Assembly (NCBI RefSeq): GCF_003952265.1
Contig: NZ_CP034438.1
Span: 2,418,001 to 2,482,000, forward strand
DNA: 64,000 bases
Direction: 5' to 3'
Source of the DNA: Flaviflexus salsibiostraticola
GTDB lineage: Bacteria; Actinomycetota; Actinomycetes; Actinomycetales; Actinomycetaceae
A program made the translations under genes and the position numbers. Positions within the stretch are counted from its first letter, which is position 1. The number at the start of each line of letters is the position of its first letter. The notes beneath the pieces are model-generated. The model saw nothing but the letters and a program-made list of their open reading frames with translations. It did no database searches and was not told where the DNA came from. Positions 52,659 through 61,110 of this stretch are shown in pieces.

Positions 52659-54301
52659 GCCGCAAGGCATTCATCCGGACCGGTGTCCTCATCACCTTCC
52701 TCACCGTCCTCATCCAGGCGGTCTGGGCGCTGACGATGCCGGCGTTCCGCGGGCCGGACGAGCCCCATCACGTCAACTCGATCATGCGACTCGCGAGCGG
52801 CGGGGGATGGCCGGAGCCGGGCCAGGCGATGATCGACCCTGCGATCTCCGAGGCGGGTAGGCAGGCCGGCCTCATCCTTTCGGCCGATGTGCCGTTCACC
52901 GGCGAGCACCGGACGAAGCTGCTCCACGGATTGAGCATCGGTGCGAAGTTCGCCGACACCCCGGTCACCCCGCACCGGCTCCGTTCCGTGATCTACCCGG
53001 TCGCGGCACAGCACCCCGAGTCTGTCGAGGTCGACCAGATGACGCAGCACCCGCCGCTCTATTATGCGGGCGGGGCGGCGCTCGTCAAGGCGCTCGATCT
53101 GGAGGATGCTCCGTGGGATCGGCTCGTCCAGGCGCTGCGCCTCTACGGCATCGCCCTCACCATCCCCCTCGTCCCCGCGACGATCTACACCGCCCGCAGG
53201 CTCGGCGCGAACAGGCACTGGTCGCTTGCCGCAGGCCTCATCCCCCTCGCCATCCCGCAGATCTTCGGCATCACCGCGGTCGTCACGAATGACACGCTCG
53301 CGATCGGGGCGGGCGCCCTCGTCGTCGCCGCCCTCGTCAAGGCGGGCACGGAGCGGATCAGCCCGACAACGGTCGCCCTCGTCGGCGGCTCCCTCGGCTT
53401 CGCCCTGTGGAGCAAGGGCCTGCTCCTCGCCTTCGGGCTGCCGCTCATCCTCGTCTTCATGCTCGCGGACGGCGAGCGGTGGCGGACAAGGATCGCAGCG
53501 ACACTCGTCTCGGGGTCGATGGCACTGCTCATCGGCTGGTGGTGGATCCTCAACATCGTCCGTTACGGAGTGCTCCAGCCGGCCGGGTATTCGAGGCCGG
53601 TCCCAGCCGAGTGGGATCCTGCCGCCGCCGACTTCGGGCACTACGCAACGATCGCGTTCAGGACATTCACGAAGTCCTTCTTCTCCTCCTACGGATGGCT
53701 CGAGGCGGACTTCCCCGCGTGGCTGACCTGGGTCCTCCTCACGATCCTCGTCGGCGGAGCGGTGCTCGCCATCGTCGTCGCGGGCCGATCCCGGAAGACC
53801 CTCCTCATCCTCATGTCCCCGTTCGCGGGACTCATCGTCCTCCTGTACGCGCAGGGCTGGCTCAACTACCTCTCGACATCGGTCGTCGCCGGCGTCCAGG
53901 GCCGCTATCTCTATCCCACCCTCGCCGCCTTCGGCGGGGTCGTCCTCGGCCTCACGGCCCTCGGGCGGTGGGGATACCGGGTGTTCATCCTCTTCACGGT
54001 CGGCGTCGGCCTCTTCGGCTATGCCTGGCTGCTGCGCAGCGCCTACCCGGGGCCCGCCTGGTTCGATATCGAACGCGCCGCCCACGTCATCGGAGTGCCC
54101 GTCCCGGTCCTCGTCATCATGCTCTCCGTCTATCTCGCCGTGAACGCCATCATTGTCCTCCTCATGCTGGCGAAGACGCGGGGTGCTGACCTGCCGGCCG
54201 AACCCCAGGCGGCAGCCGCTGCGCAGGAGACCGGCCACGAACCGGCCGCGGGCCACGAGCCGGCGGCGGACTTGAGTGCGTGGGACGAGGGGCGCCCGTG
54301 A
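52655..54301 (+). CDS. DUF2142-like membrane protein (PDE type), first of duplicated pair
   Basis: This 548-aa polytopic protein has FRGPDEPHHVNSIMRLAS in the first outer loop, VDQMTQHPPLYYAGGAAL in the second, and GWWWILNIVRYGVLQPAGY at mid-protein. The last 40 residues are Ala/Pro/Glu-rich and hydrophilic. It is very similar to 55167-56834, with matching DNA such as the segment around 53320-53360. The PDE and HPPLYY motifs match GT-C type transferases that use polyprenyl-phosphate sugars. Translationally coupled by GTGA at both ends. Substrate unknown. Confidence 0.8.
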   Translation: MSRKAFIRTGVLITFLTVLIQAVWALTMPAFRGPDEPHHVNSIMRLASGGGWPEPGQAMIDPAISEAGRQAGLILSADVPFTGEHRTKLLHGLSIGAKFADTPVTPHRLRSVIYPVAAQHPESVEVDQMTQHPPLYYAGGAALVKALDLEDAPWDRLVQALRLYGIALTIPLVPATIYTARRLGANRHWSLAAGLIPLAIPQIFGITAVVTNDTLAIGAGALVVAALVKAGTERISPTTVALVGGSLGFALWSKGLLLAFGLPLILVFMLADGERWRTRIAATLVSGSMALLIGWWWILNIVRYGVLQPAGYSRPVPAEWDPAAADFGHYATIAFRTFTKSFFSSYGWLEADFPAWLTWVLLTILVGGAVLAIVVAGRSRKTLLILMSPFAGLIVLLYAQGWLNYLSTSVVAGVQGRYLYPTLAAFGGVVLGLTALGRWGYRVFILFTVGVGLFGYAWLLRSAYPGPAWFDIERAAHVIGVPVPVLVIMLSVYLAVNAIIVLLMLAKTRGADLPAEPQAAAAAQETGHEPAAGHEPAADLSAWDEGRP

Positions 54302-55164
54302 AGGTCCACGCGATCGTCGTCACCCACCGCCCCGAGTCGATCCGCCGGCTCCTCGACGCGCTCGTCGACCAATGCACGCGCGTGACCGTCGTCGACAATA
54401 CTCCGGGCGGCGATGAGGGGCTCGCGCGGGACTGCGCGGACGCCGGTGCGGAGCTCATCGCGCTCGGCGACAACGTGGGGATCGCAGCCGCCCAGAACAT
54501 CGGGATCAGCGCCGCCCTCGAGGGCGGCGCCGATGCTGTCCTGCTCTCCGACCAGGACTCGATCATCCCTGCCGGTATGGTCGACACCCTCATCGGCCAC
54601 CTCGACCACGGTGTGGGGGCGGTCGGACCTGTGCCGATTGAGGGCACCGACGTGCTCGTCTACACGGATCACCGATGGGGCCCGAAGCGGGCCCCGCTCC
54701 CGAGCGGGGCCCGGGAGGTCGAGGTGTCCTTCCTCCTCGCATCCGGCTGCCTCATCCCGCGCCGAGTCCTCGAGGACGTCGGGCTCATGAACGCGGCCCT
54801 CTTCATCGACCACGTCGATCTTGAGTGGGGGATGAGGGCGAGGCGGGCCGGGTACCGGCTCGTCGCCGTGCCTACGACAGTGCTCGAGCACAGCCTGGGC
54901 GATAGCGTCGTCACGGTGCCCGGGCGGTCGCAGGTCGTCCATATCCACAGCCCGATCCGGAACTACTACCTCATCCGCAACACCCTCGCCCTCATCAGGA
55001 CCGACCTCCTGCCGGGGCCCTGGCGCGTCCGCTACCTCTACTGGATCATCCGGTTCGCGGTCTTCAACCTCCTCATCGACCCCGACCGTCGGGTCCGTGC
55101 GCGGTACGTCGCGCGGGGCTTCCTCGACGGACTGCGCGGCCGCATGGGACGGTACGGCGGGTAG
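54298..55164 (+). CDS. GT2 rhamnosyltransferase-like protein
   Basis: This 288-aa GT-A enzyme begins VHAIVVTHRPESIRRLLDAL and has VTVVDNTPGG, VLLSDQDSIIP (metal-binding DQD), LLASGCLIPRRVLED, FIDHVDLEWGMRARRAGYR and a C-terminal hydrophobic stretch (IRNYYLIRNTLALI, YLYWIIRFAVFNLLI). The SDQDS and FIDHVDLEW blocks are typical of RfbF-type rhamnosyltransferases, so dTDP-rhamnose is the likely donor. It starts with GTG in the preceding stop (GTGA), and the duplicated DUF2142 gene follows after two bases. Confidence 0.86.
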   Translation: MKVHAIVVTHRPESIRRLLDALVDQCTRVTVVDNTPGGDEGLARDCADAGAELIALGDNVGIAAAQNIGISAALEGGADAVLLSDQDSIIPAGMVDTLIGHLDHGVGAVGPVPIEGTDVLVYTDHRWGPKRAPLPSGAREVEVSFLLASGCLIPRRVLEDVGLMNAALFIDHVDLEWGMRARRAGYRLVAVPTTVLEHSLGDSVVTVPGRSQVVHIHSPIRNYYLIRNTLALIRTDLLPGPWRVRYLYWIIRFAVFNLLIDPDRRVRARYVARGFLDGLRGRMGRYGG

Positions 55165-55166
55165 GC

Positions 55167-56834
55167 ATGGGGAAGCGGGCCTTTGTCGCGTCAGCAGCGC
55201 TGCTGACCCTCCTCGTCCTCGTCGTCCAGGCCGTCTGGGCGGTGTCCCTGCCGGGCTTCCGGGGCCCAGATGAGCCCCACCACGTCAACTCGATTCTACG
55301 CCTCGCCTCGGGTGGGGGATGGCCGTCGCCGGGTCATGCGAGGGTCGGCAGCTCCGTCATCGAGGCCGCCCGAGAATCGGGCACCATCACGTCGAGCGCC
55401 GAGGGCTTCTCCGGGCTCGCCCGCACGAAGCTCGGCAACGACCGGGCCGAGCCCCGCACCGAGCCGCCCTTCCCCACCTACTTCCGCAACCGGCAGGTCA
55501 CCCCGCACGAGGAGCGCTCCGCCACCGGCAGCGTCCCGAGATTGGACCCGTCGAGCAGCGAGATCGACCAGATGAGCCAACACCCGCCCGTCTACTACGC
55601 CGGCGGGGCGCTTGTCACCGATCTGTTCAACCTCGACCAGCAGCCGTGGGATCGGATGCTGCTCGGCCTGCGGCTCTACGGGATCGTCCTCACGCTCCCG
55701 CTCATCCCCTCCCTCATCTACACGGCGCGGAAACTTGGCGCGCGGCGCACGTGGGCGCTCGCCGCCGGTTTCCTTCCCTTCGGCATTCCCCAGTACTTCG
55801 CGATCACGGCGGGGGTGACGAACGATGCGCTGGCGATCGGTGCGGGCGCCCTTGTCGTCGCCGCCCTCGTCAAGGCGGGCACGGAGAGGATCCGGCCGGC
55901 AACCGTCGCACTCGTTGCGCTCTCCCTCGGCCTCGCCCTGTGGAGTAAGGGCCTGCTCCTTGCCTTCGGACTCGCCCTCATCCTCGTCTTCGCCCTTAAG
56001 AGGGACGAGACCTGGCGGGCGAGGATCGCCGCAATCGCCGCATCCGGCGTCGGCGCTCTTGTCATCGGCTGGTGGTGGATCCACAACATCATCCGCTTCG
56101 GCGTCATCCAGCCCTCGGGTTTCCCTCGCGAGGTCCCGGACGGCTGGGATCCGTCGATGGCGGAGTTCCCCACGTTCCTCGGCGTTGCCTGGCGATCGAT
56201 CACAACATCGTTCTTCTCAGCGTTCGGGTGGCTGGAATCGGATTTCCACCCGGTTCTCACCACCGCCCTTATGCTCGCCCTCATTGGCCTCCTCGTGTGG
56301 GCGGGTATCAATGCGGGCGAGCACCGCCGCACGTTCCTGGCGATTGTGTCACCGGCGCTCGGGACGGTGCCGCTCCTGCTCGCGGAGTCGTGGAGCGCCT
56401 ACACCTCCTATGGCACGATCGCCGGCGTCCAGGGCCGCTACTTCTATCCCTTCCTCGCCGTGCTCGGCGCCATCGTGCTCGGCCTGAGGCCGCTGCGGGG
56501 CCGGGCGATCGTCGTCGTCGCCGCGGTCAACCTCGCGATCGGCGCCTACGGCTTCATCTTCCTCCTCAACAGCGCATACCCCGGCTATCCATGGATCGAC
56601 TTCCCCCGGTACGCCCTCGTGGCGGGGGTCAGCGAGGCAGTGCTCACGATCATCCTCGAGATCCTCGTCGCCGCCTATGTCGCTGCCTTCGTTCTCGCCG
56701 CTTATGTCGGCGTGAAGGAATCCGGACTCACGCTCTCAGCCGAGGACCGTGCGCTGCCATGGTCAGGGTTCGCCCGGCGTCGCAGGCCCGCGAGCGACAG
56801 CGTGACTATCCCGGAGGACAGCGGGCGCGGGTAG
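55167..56834 (+). CDS. DUF2142-like membrane protein (PDE type), second of duplicated pair
   Basis: This 555-aa paralogue of 52655-54301 has FRGPDEPHHVNSILRLAS, EIDQMSQHPPVYYAGGAL and GWWWIHNIIRFGVIQPSGF. It contains an extra loop of about 25 residues between the first two motifs (GNDRAEPRTEPPFPTYF). The hydrophilic C-terminus is shorter. It is the last gene of the 47569 operon; transcription should end at the hairpin whose loop now holds an IS. The same GT-C inference applies. Confidence 0.8.
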   Translation: MGKRAFVASAALLTLLVLVVQAVWAVSLPGFRGPDEPHHVNSILRLASGGGWPSPGHARVGSSVIEAARESGTITSSAEGFSGLARTKLGNDRAEPRTEPPFPTYFRNRQVTPHEERSATGSVPRLDPSSSEIDQMSQHPPVYYAGGALVTDLFNLDQQPWDRMLLGLRLYGIVLTLPLIPSLIYTARKLGARRTWALAAGFLPFGIPQYFAITAGVTNDALAIGAGALVVAALVKAGTERIRPATVALVALSLGLALWSKGLLLAFGLALILVFALKRDETWRARIAAIAASGVGALVIGWWWIHNIIRFGVIQPSGFPREVPDGWDPSMAEFPTFLGVAWRSITTSFFSAFGWLESDFHPVLTTALMLALIGLLVWAGINAGEHRRTFLAIVSPALGTVPLLLAESWSAYTSYGTIAGVQGRYFYPFLAVLGAIVLGLRPLRGRAIVVVAAVNLAIGAYGFIFLLNSAYPGYPWIDFPRYALVAGVSEAVLTIILEILVAAYVAAFVLAAYVGVKESGLTLSAEDRALPWSGFARRRRPASDSVTIPEDSGRG

Positions 56835-56886
56835 CATCTCGAACGAGAGATCGCATAAGGGTTCGGGCGCGCATGCGGGCACGCAG

Positions 56887-56906
56887 AGAACTGTGGAGGG
56901 GGCGAG
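56887..56906. terminator. Left arm of an IS-split terminator hairpin
   Basis: This 20-base arm is the exact reverse complement of 58354-58373. Before IS insertion the two were separated only by CATCAG (56907-56912), giving a perfect 20-bp stem with a 6-base loop between the convergent 55167 gene and rmlC. The IS now separates the arms by 1447 bases. Confidence 0.85.
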
Positions 56907-56971
56907 CATCAGTGAAGTGCTCCCCGGAAGTTGGACTGTAGAAGTCAGTTCCGATTTCCGGGGAGTATTTC

Positions 56972-57460
56972 ATGTATTTGAGGTCTTTGTTATCGCCACA
57001 GCAGCGTGAAGAGGCTGTTGGCTTGTTCGAACGGGGCTACGGCGCATGGTTTGTTGCGACTCGGCTGTGCGTGCCTGAAGGTCGCGTGGCGCGGCTCTAT
57101 GACCGGTGGCGGATCCATGGCAGATTGTGCCTCATGAACAAGCCAACCAGGACTCAGCACTCGTATGAGAAGAAGAAGGTCGTCGTAGAGCGTGTCCTGG
57201 CCGGGGAGTCGAAACCAGCCCTGGCTCAGGAGTTCCAGCTGTCCTCTCCTAAGCTCATCGATGCATGGGTGCGTCGCTATCGAGATGAGGGTGAGGCCGG
57301 CCTTCGACCCAAGCCCAAAGGCCGTCCACGTAAAGACGATGATGCTCCGCCGCGCCAGCTCAGTGAGCTCGAGCAGGTCCAGCGGGAGAACGAGCGGTTG
57401 CGGGCGGAGAACGCGTACCTGAAAAAATTGCGGGACTTGAGGGATCAGGGGCACAGGTGA
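56972..57460 (+). CDS. IS150-type OrfA
   Basis: This 162-aa protein has two helix-turn-helix units (residues about 8-55, SPQQREEAVGLFERGYGAWF; and about 65-105, VERVLAGESKPALAQEFQLS with VRRYRDEGEAGLRPKPKGRP) and a C-terminal coiled coil (LSELEQVQRENERLRAENAYLKKL). The double HTH is characteristic of the IS150 subgroup. Near its end is the run AAAAAAT (57422-57428), where a -1 shift joins OrfA to the OrfB frame without a stop. The OrfB GTG also overlaps its stop (GTGA). Confidence 0.92.
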   Translation: MYLRSLLSPQQREEAVGLFERGYGAWFVATRLCVPEGRVARLYDRWRIHGRLCLMNKPTRTQHSYEKKKVVVERVLAGESKPALAQEFQLSSPKLIDAWVRRYRDEGEAGLRPKPKGRPRKDDDAPPRQLSELEQVQRENERLRAENAYLKKLRDLRDQGHR

Positions 57461-58311
57461 GAACCCTCGCTGTCGCCACCCTCAAGTCGGACTACAATCT
57501 GGCGGTGCTGCTGGAGATCGCATGCCTGCCCAGGTCCACGTTCTACTACCATCTGCGCGCATTGAACCGTCCCGACCGCCACGCTGCAGTCAAAGCCTTG
57601 ATCACGGAGATCTTCTCCAGCAGGCAGGGCAGGTACGGGCACCGACGCATTCGTCTGGAACTTCACCGCCGCGGCATGCAGATATCGCAGAAGACGGTAT
57701 GGAAACTGATGCGCGAGCTCGGGTTGAAGTGCAAGACCCGATCACGGAAACGGTATGTCAGCTATCGCGGACAGGTCGGCACCATCGCGGACAATGTCCT
57801 CAATCGGGACTTCACCGCCACCGAGCCGAACCAGAAATGGGTCACCGATGTCACCGAGTTCCGCATCGGAGCCGACAAGCTGTATCTGTCACCGATCATG
57901 GATCTCTTCGACCGCTCGGTGCTGTCCTACTCGATCGGTCCCAGCCCGACAGTGGAGTTCACCCTGACCCCGCTTAAAGCCGCGCTCAGCGCCCTGCCTC
58001 CAGGAGCGACTGTGCTTGTCCATTCAGACCAGGGATTCCAGTACCAGCATGGAGCCTGGCGCGCTGCCTTGGCCAACGCAGGGGCACGGCAATCGATGTC
58101 ACGCAAGGGCAACTGCCTGGACAACGCGGTGATGGAGAACTTCTTCGGACACGTCAAGGAAGAGATGTTCCACCACGACACCCACGACGACATCGCCGCT
58201 CTCGAATCAGCCCTGCACACCTATATCGCCTGGTACAACACCCAGCGACTATCCCTAACGCTCAAGGGCATGAGCCCGATCGAATACCGGACCCACGCCC
58301 TCGCAGCCTAG
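57457..58311 (+). CDS. IS150-type transposase OrfB
   Basis: This 284-aa catalytic subunit has the HTH_21 region YGHRRIRLELHRRGMQISQK and the DDE core: KWVTDVTEFR (first Asp), LVHSDQGFQYQ (second Asp) and NAVMENFFGHVKEE (Glu), with the usual WYNTQRLSLTLKGMSP ending. It is intact. It can be made alone from GTG 57457 or as part of the frameshifted OrfAB transposase. Confidence 0.94.
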   Translation: MRTLAVATLKSDYNLAVLLEIACLPRSTFYYHLRALNRPDRHAAVKALITEIFSSRQGRYGHRRIRLELHRRGMQISQKTVWKLMRELGLKCKTRSRKRYVSYRGQVGTIADNVLNRDFTATEPNQKWVTDVTEFRIGADKLYLSPIMDLFDRSVLSYSIGPSPTVEFTLTPLKAALSALPPGATVLVHSDQGFQYQHGAWRAALANAGARQSMSRKGNCLDNAVMENFFGHVKEEMFHHDTHDDIAALESALHTYIAWYNTQRLSLTLKGMSPIEYRTHALAA

Positions 58312-58353
58312 GTGTTTAATTAACTTGTCCAACAAATGGGGAACAGTTCACAG

Positions 58354-58373
58354 CTCGCCCCCTCCACAGTTCT
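58354..58373. terminator. Right arm of the IS-split terminator hairpin
   Basis: This arm pairs perfectly with 56887-56906 and is followed by TCTTG, giving a weak T-rich tail in the plus direction. With the IS in place the fold can only form across the whole element, so termination for both neighbouring operons may be weakened. Confidence 0.82.
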
Positions 58374-58442
58374 TCTTGTCAGTCACAGCCGACCCAGTCT
58401 GCGCGGTCACCGCCGAGCCCCTGCCCAGCTTCGGACTGTCGA

Positions 58443-59057
58443 CTACTTCTGGCGGCTGACGAAGCCCTCGGCGAGGGCGAGCGTCGGCAGGAGACCCTGC
58501 TCCGCTGCCTTCATGAGGCCGGGGGCGTCCCTGTCCTTGTCGGAGAGGAGCGGCTCGATTGGGTTGCCGTGGCGGTCCTCGGTCGGCCAGTCGATGCCGA
58601 TGGTCCTACACAGCGGGTTGATGCCGTGCTCACGGGTGGGCGAGTAGGTAGTCGAGCAGAGATAGGTCGCGACCGAATCATCCTCGAGGGACATGAAGGC
58701 GTGGCCGAGACCCTCGGAGATGAAGATCGCGTTGCGATCCTTGTCGTCGAGCAGCACCGCATCGTACTGCCCGAATGTGGGCGAGTCGATGCGGATGTCG
58801 ATGACGAAATCGAGGATCGCGCCCTTCGTGCAGAACACGTACTTGGCCTGGGAGGGCGGGACGTCGGCGAAATGGATGCCGCGGATCGCGCCGGCCGCTG
58901 AGACAGAGGTGTTGACCTGGGCGACATGGAGGGACCGGCCGGTGGCCTCGACGAAGGTCGGCTGCTTGAACGCCTCAAGGAACGTGCCCCGGCTGTCCGG
59001 GAACTGGCGGGGCGTGATCCGCCAGGCGCCGCTGATTGCAAGGGGCGTGATATTCAA
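58443..59057 (-). CDS. rmlC: dTDP-4-dehydrorhamnose 3,5-epimerase
   Basis: RmlC (204 aa) epimerises C3 and C5 of dTDP-4-keto-6-deoxyglucose, the third step to dTDP-L-rhamnose. It is a cupin. Seen are AWRITPRQFPDSRGTFLEAF, GAIRGIHFADVPPSQAKYVFC with the catalytic His, FVIDIRIDSPTFGQYD, LGHAFMSLED and YLCSTTYSPTREHGI. The start is TTG 59057 with GGAGG five bases upstream; no ATG or GTG fits. A TAACCT -10-like box lies upstream at 59095-59100. It is divergent from rmlD. Confidence 0.93.
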   Translation of the reverse strand: MNITPLAISGAWRITPRQFPDSRGTFLEAFKQPTFVEATGRSLHVAQVNTSVSAAGAIRGIHFADVPPSQAKYVFCTKGAILDFVIDIRIDSPTFGQYDAVLLDDKDRNAIFISEGLGHAFMSLEDDSVATYLCSTTYSPTREHGINPLCRTIGIDWPTEDRHGNPIEPLLSDKDRDAPGLMKAAEQGLLPTLALAEGFVSRQK

Positions 59058-59094
59058 CTGTGCCTCCAGAAGCCGGTTTCCAAATTGTGCCTCA

Positions 59095-59137
59095 AGGTTA
59101 ACACCTGGCCTGTTTCCGCGGACCGGCACGCTAGTCT
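59095..59137. promoter_or_regulatory. Divergent promoter region of rmlC and rmlD
   Basis: Minus-strand TAACCT (plus 59095-59100) faces rmlC and plus-strand TAGTCT (59132-59137) faces rmlD. Both would give leaders of about 25-35 bases with ribosome sites (GGAGG and AAAGGA). The -35 elements are not clear. Confidence 0.45.
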
Positions 59138-59170
59138 TGGACCATCATGTTGAGGACGAAAGGACTGCCG

Positions 59171-60022
59171 ATGAGGTGGATGGTTGTGGGCGCGAAAGGC
59201 ATGCTGGGCACTGACCTCGTGTCGAAGCTCGTCGAGACCGGGCACGATGTGCTCGCCATGGACAAGGACGAGCTCGACATCACCAACGAAGGCTCGGTCG
59301 ACCATGCTGTCGATGGCGTCGACGTCGTCGTCAACGTCGCGGCGTACACGGCAGTCGACCAGGCCGAAGAAGAGGAGGCGGCCGCCTTCCTCGTCAACGC
59401 CGTTGGCCCCCAGCACCTGGCCCGCAGGTGCAGAAAGATCGGCGCACGTCTCGTCCACATCTCGACCGACTACGTCTTCAACGGCTCCAGCTCCTCGCCC
59501 TACCAGGAGAACGGCGTCGTCGCCCCGGCGGGCGCCTACGGCCGGACGAAGGCGGCGGGCGAATGGGCGGTCAAGGCCAACACCGACGACTACGTCATCG
59601 TCCGCACCGCCTGGCTCTACGGCGCCCACGGCGCCTGCTTCCCGAAGACAATGGCGGCGCTGTCGGAGAGGCACGAGACCCTCTCCGTCGTCACTGATGA
59701 GGTTGGTCAGCCGACATGGACCGCCGACCTGGCCGACCTCATCGTTCGCCTCGTCGAGGCCGAGGTGCCGTCCGGCATCTACCACGGCACCTCATCTGGC
59801 CGGACGAACTGGCACTCCTTCGCGCAGGCGATCATGACCTCGCTCGGGAAGGATCCCGCCATCGTCACAGAGACGACAGCGGCCGCCTTCAACCGCCCCG
59901 CACCGCGACCCTCCTTCTCGGTCCTCAGCCATAACCAGCTCGTCGCCGCCGGTGTCGAGCCGATCGGCAACTGGCTCGAGCGCTGGAACGTGGCCGCCGA
60001 GTCGGTGCTCGCGGACAGCTGA
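59171..60022 (+). CDS. rmlD: dTDP-4-dehydrorhamnose reductase
   Basis: RmlD (283 aa) reduces the 4-keto group to give dTDP-L-rhamnose. It is an SDR enzyme with MRWMVVGAKGMLGTDLV, VVVNVAAYTAVDQAEEEE, LVHISTDYVFNGS, the YGRTK (YxxxK) pair and IVRTAWLYGAHG. I chose ATG 59171 because AAAGGA lies about six bases upstream and the Rossmann strand then begins at once; ATG 59147 is possible. It converges with rmlA across a strong hairpin. Confidence 0.94.
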   Translation: MRWMVVGAKGMLGTDLVSKLVETGHDVLAMDKDELDITNEGSVDHAVDGVDVVVNVAAYTAVDQAEEEEAAAFLVNAVGPQHLARRCRKIGARLVHISTDYVFNGSSSSPYQENGVVAPAGAYGRTKAAGEWAVKANTDDYVIVRTAWLYGAHGACFPKTMAALSERHETLSVVTDEVGQPTWTADLADLIVRLVEAEVPSGIYHGTSSGRTNWHSFAQAIMTSLGKDPAIVTETTAAAFNRPAPRPSFSVLSHNQLVAAGVEPIGNWLERWNVAAESVLADS

Positions 60023-60050
60023 GCAGCCCCGGCCGTCAGCTGAACTGGAT

Positions 60051-60092
60051 AGAGAGACCTGCCCGAGCGTCAATGCTCGGGCAGGTCTCTCT
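60051..60092. terminator. Strong bidirectional terminator between rmlD and rmlA
   Basis: An 18-bp perfect stem (60051-60068 with 60075-60092, starting AGAGAGACCTGCCC) encloses a GTCAAT loop, 28 bp after rmlD and 44 bp before the rmlA stop. It resembles in strength the IS-split hairpin at 56887/58354. Both flanks end in short pyrimidine runs. Confidence 0.8.
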
Positions 60093-60136
60093 TGCTGTCT
60101 ACCTGTGGCAACCCGCTGGAGGCTGCCTGCTGGCCG

Positions 60137-61006
60137 CTACCTGCCGCGCTCGATGAGGGAGAGCAGGTACTCGCCGTAGCCGGACTTGACGAGGGGCTGG
60201 GCGCGCTCGGCGAGCTCCTCATCGGTGAGGAAGCCCATCCGCCATGCGACCTCCTCGGGGGCTCCGACCTTGAGGCCCTGGCGGGCCTCAACCGTGCGGA
60301 CGTAGCTCGTTGCGTCGGCCAGTGAGTCGAACGTGCCGGTATCGAGCCACGCGGTGCCGCGGGGGAGGACCTCGACCGACAGCCTGCCCTCGCGGAGGTA
60401 GTGCGCGTTGACATCCGTGATCTCGTACTCGCCGCGGGCTGAGGGCTCGAGGGCCTTCGCGATCTCGACGACATCGTTGTCGTAGAAGTACAGGCCGGGG
60501 ACGGCGTAGTTCGACTTGGGCTTGGCGGGCTTCTCCTCGATGGAGATCGCCTTCCTGTTCTCGTCGAACTCGACGACGCCATACCGCTCAGGATCGTTGA
60601 CGTGATAGGCGAACACGGCGCCGCCGTCGGGGTTGACGTGCCTGCGCAGCTTCGTGCCCATGCCCTGGCCGTAGAAGATGTTGTCGCCGAGCACGAGGGC
60701 GGCCGCCTCGGAGCCGATGAACTGCTCGCCGAGGACGAAGGCCTGTGCCAGGCCGTTCGGCACCTCCTGGACGGTGTAGGAGAGGTTGACGCCGAGCTGT
60801 GAGCCGTCGCCGAGCAGGCGATGGAAGGATTCTGCGTCGTGCGGGGTGGTGATGATGAGGATGTCCTGGATGCCGGCGAGCATGAGCGTCGACATCGGGT
60901 AGTAGATCATCGGCTTGTCGTAGACAGGGACGAGCTGCTTCGAGACGCCGAGTGTGATCGGGTGGAGCCTGGTGCCTGAACCGCCGGCCAGAATAATGCC
61001 GCGCAT
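60137..61006 (-). CDS. rmlA: Glucose-1-phosphate thymidylyltransferase
   Basis: RmlA (289 aa) makes dTDP-glucose from dTTP and glucose-1-phosphate, the first step to dTDP-rhamnose. Motifs are [18 protein letters not shown] (nucleotide loop), [13 protein letters not shown] (metal Asp), [35 protein letters not shown] and [13 protein letters not shown]. The ATG at 61006 has GGAAGG about six bases upstream; the in-frame GTG/ATG codons further upstream are not needed. Usually feedback-inhibited by dTDP-rhamnose in this family. Confidence 0.95.
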   Translation of the reverse strand: MRGIILAGGSGTRLHPITLGVSKQLVPVYDKPMIYYPMSTLMLAGIQDILIITTPHDAESFHRLLGDGSQLGVNLSYTVQEVPNGLAQAFVLGEQFIGSEAAALVLGDNIFYGQGMGTKLRRHVNPDGGAVFAYHVNDPERYGVVEFDENRKAISIEEKPAKPKSNYAVPGLYFYDNDVVEIAKALEPSARGEYEITDVNAHYLREGRLSVEVLPRGTAWLDTGTFDSLADATSYVRTVEARQGLKVGAPEEVAWRMGFLTDEELAERAQPLVKSGYGEYLLSLIERGR

Positions 61007-61110
61007 CGCTAACCTTCCGTGTGGAGACTTCTTCCCGCCATTATTGCCCGGATCCCCACCGCGTGCATGCATCTGACCTCGGATGGTCGAACCCGGGGTC
61101 GTCCGCCGCG

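Larger units (their letters stand above)
56913..58350 (+). mobile_element. IS150-type IS3-family element, 1438 bp
   Basis: The ends are TGAAGTGCTCCCC on the left and its imperfect complement on the right (GGGGAACAGTTCA), and homology between the ends continues to GTTGGAC. A 3-bp duplication CAG flanks it (56910-56912 and 58351-58353). It carries orfA and orfB of the IS150 subgroup. The insertion point is the loop of a 20-bp hairpin. Confidence 0.92.

Noticed and set aside
56913..58350. IS150-type element as the cause of a broken coding gene
   Set aside because: The joined flanks form only a hairpin, not a reading frame, and both neighbouring genes end outside the element.
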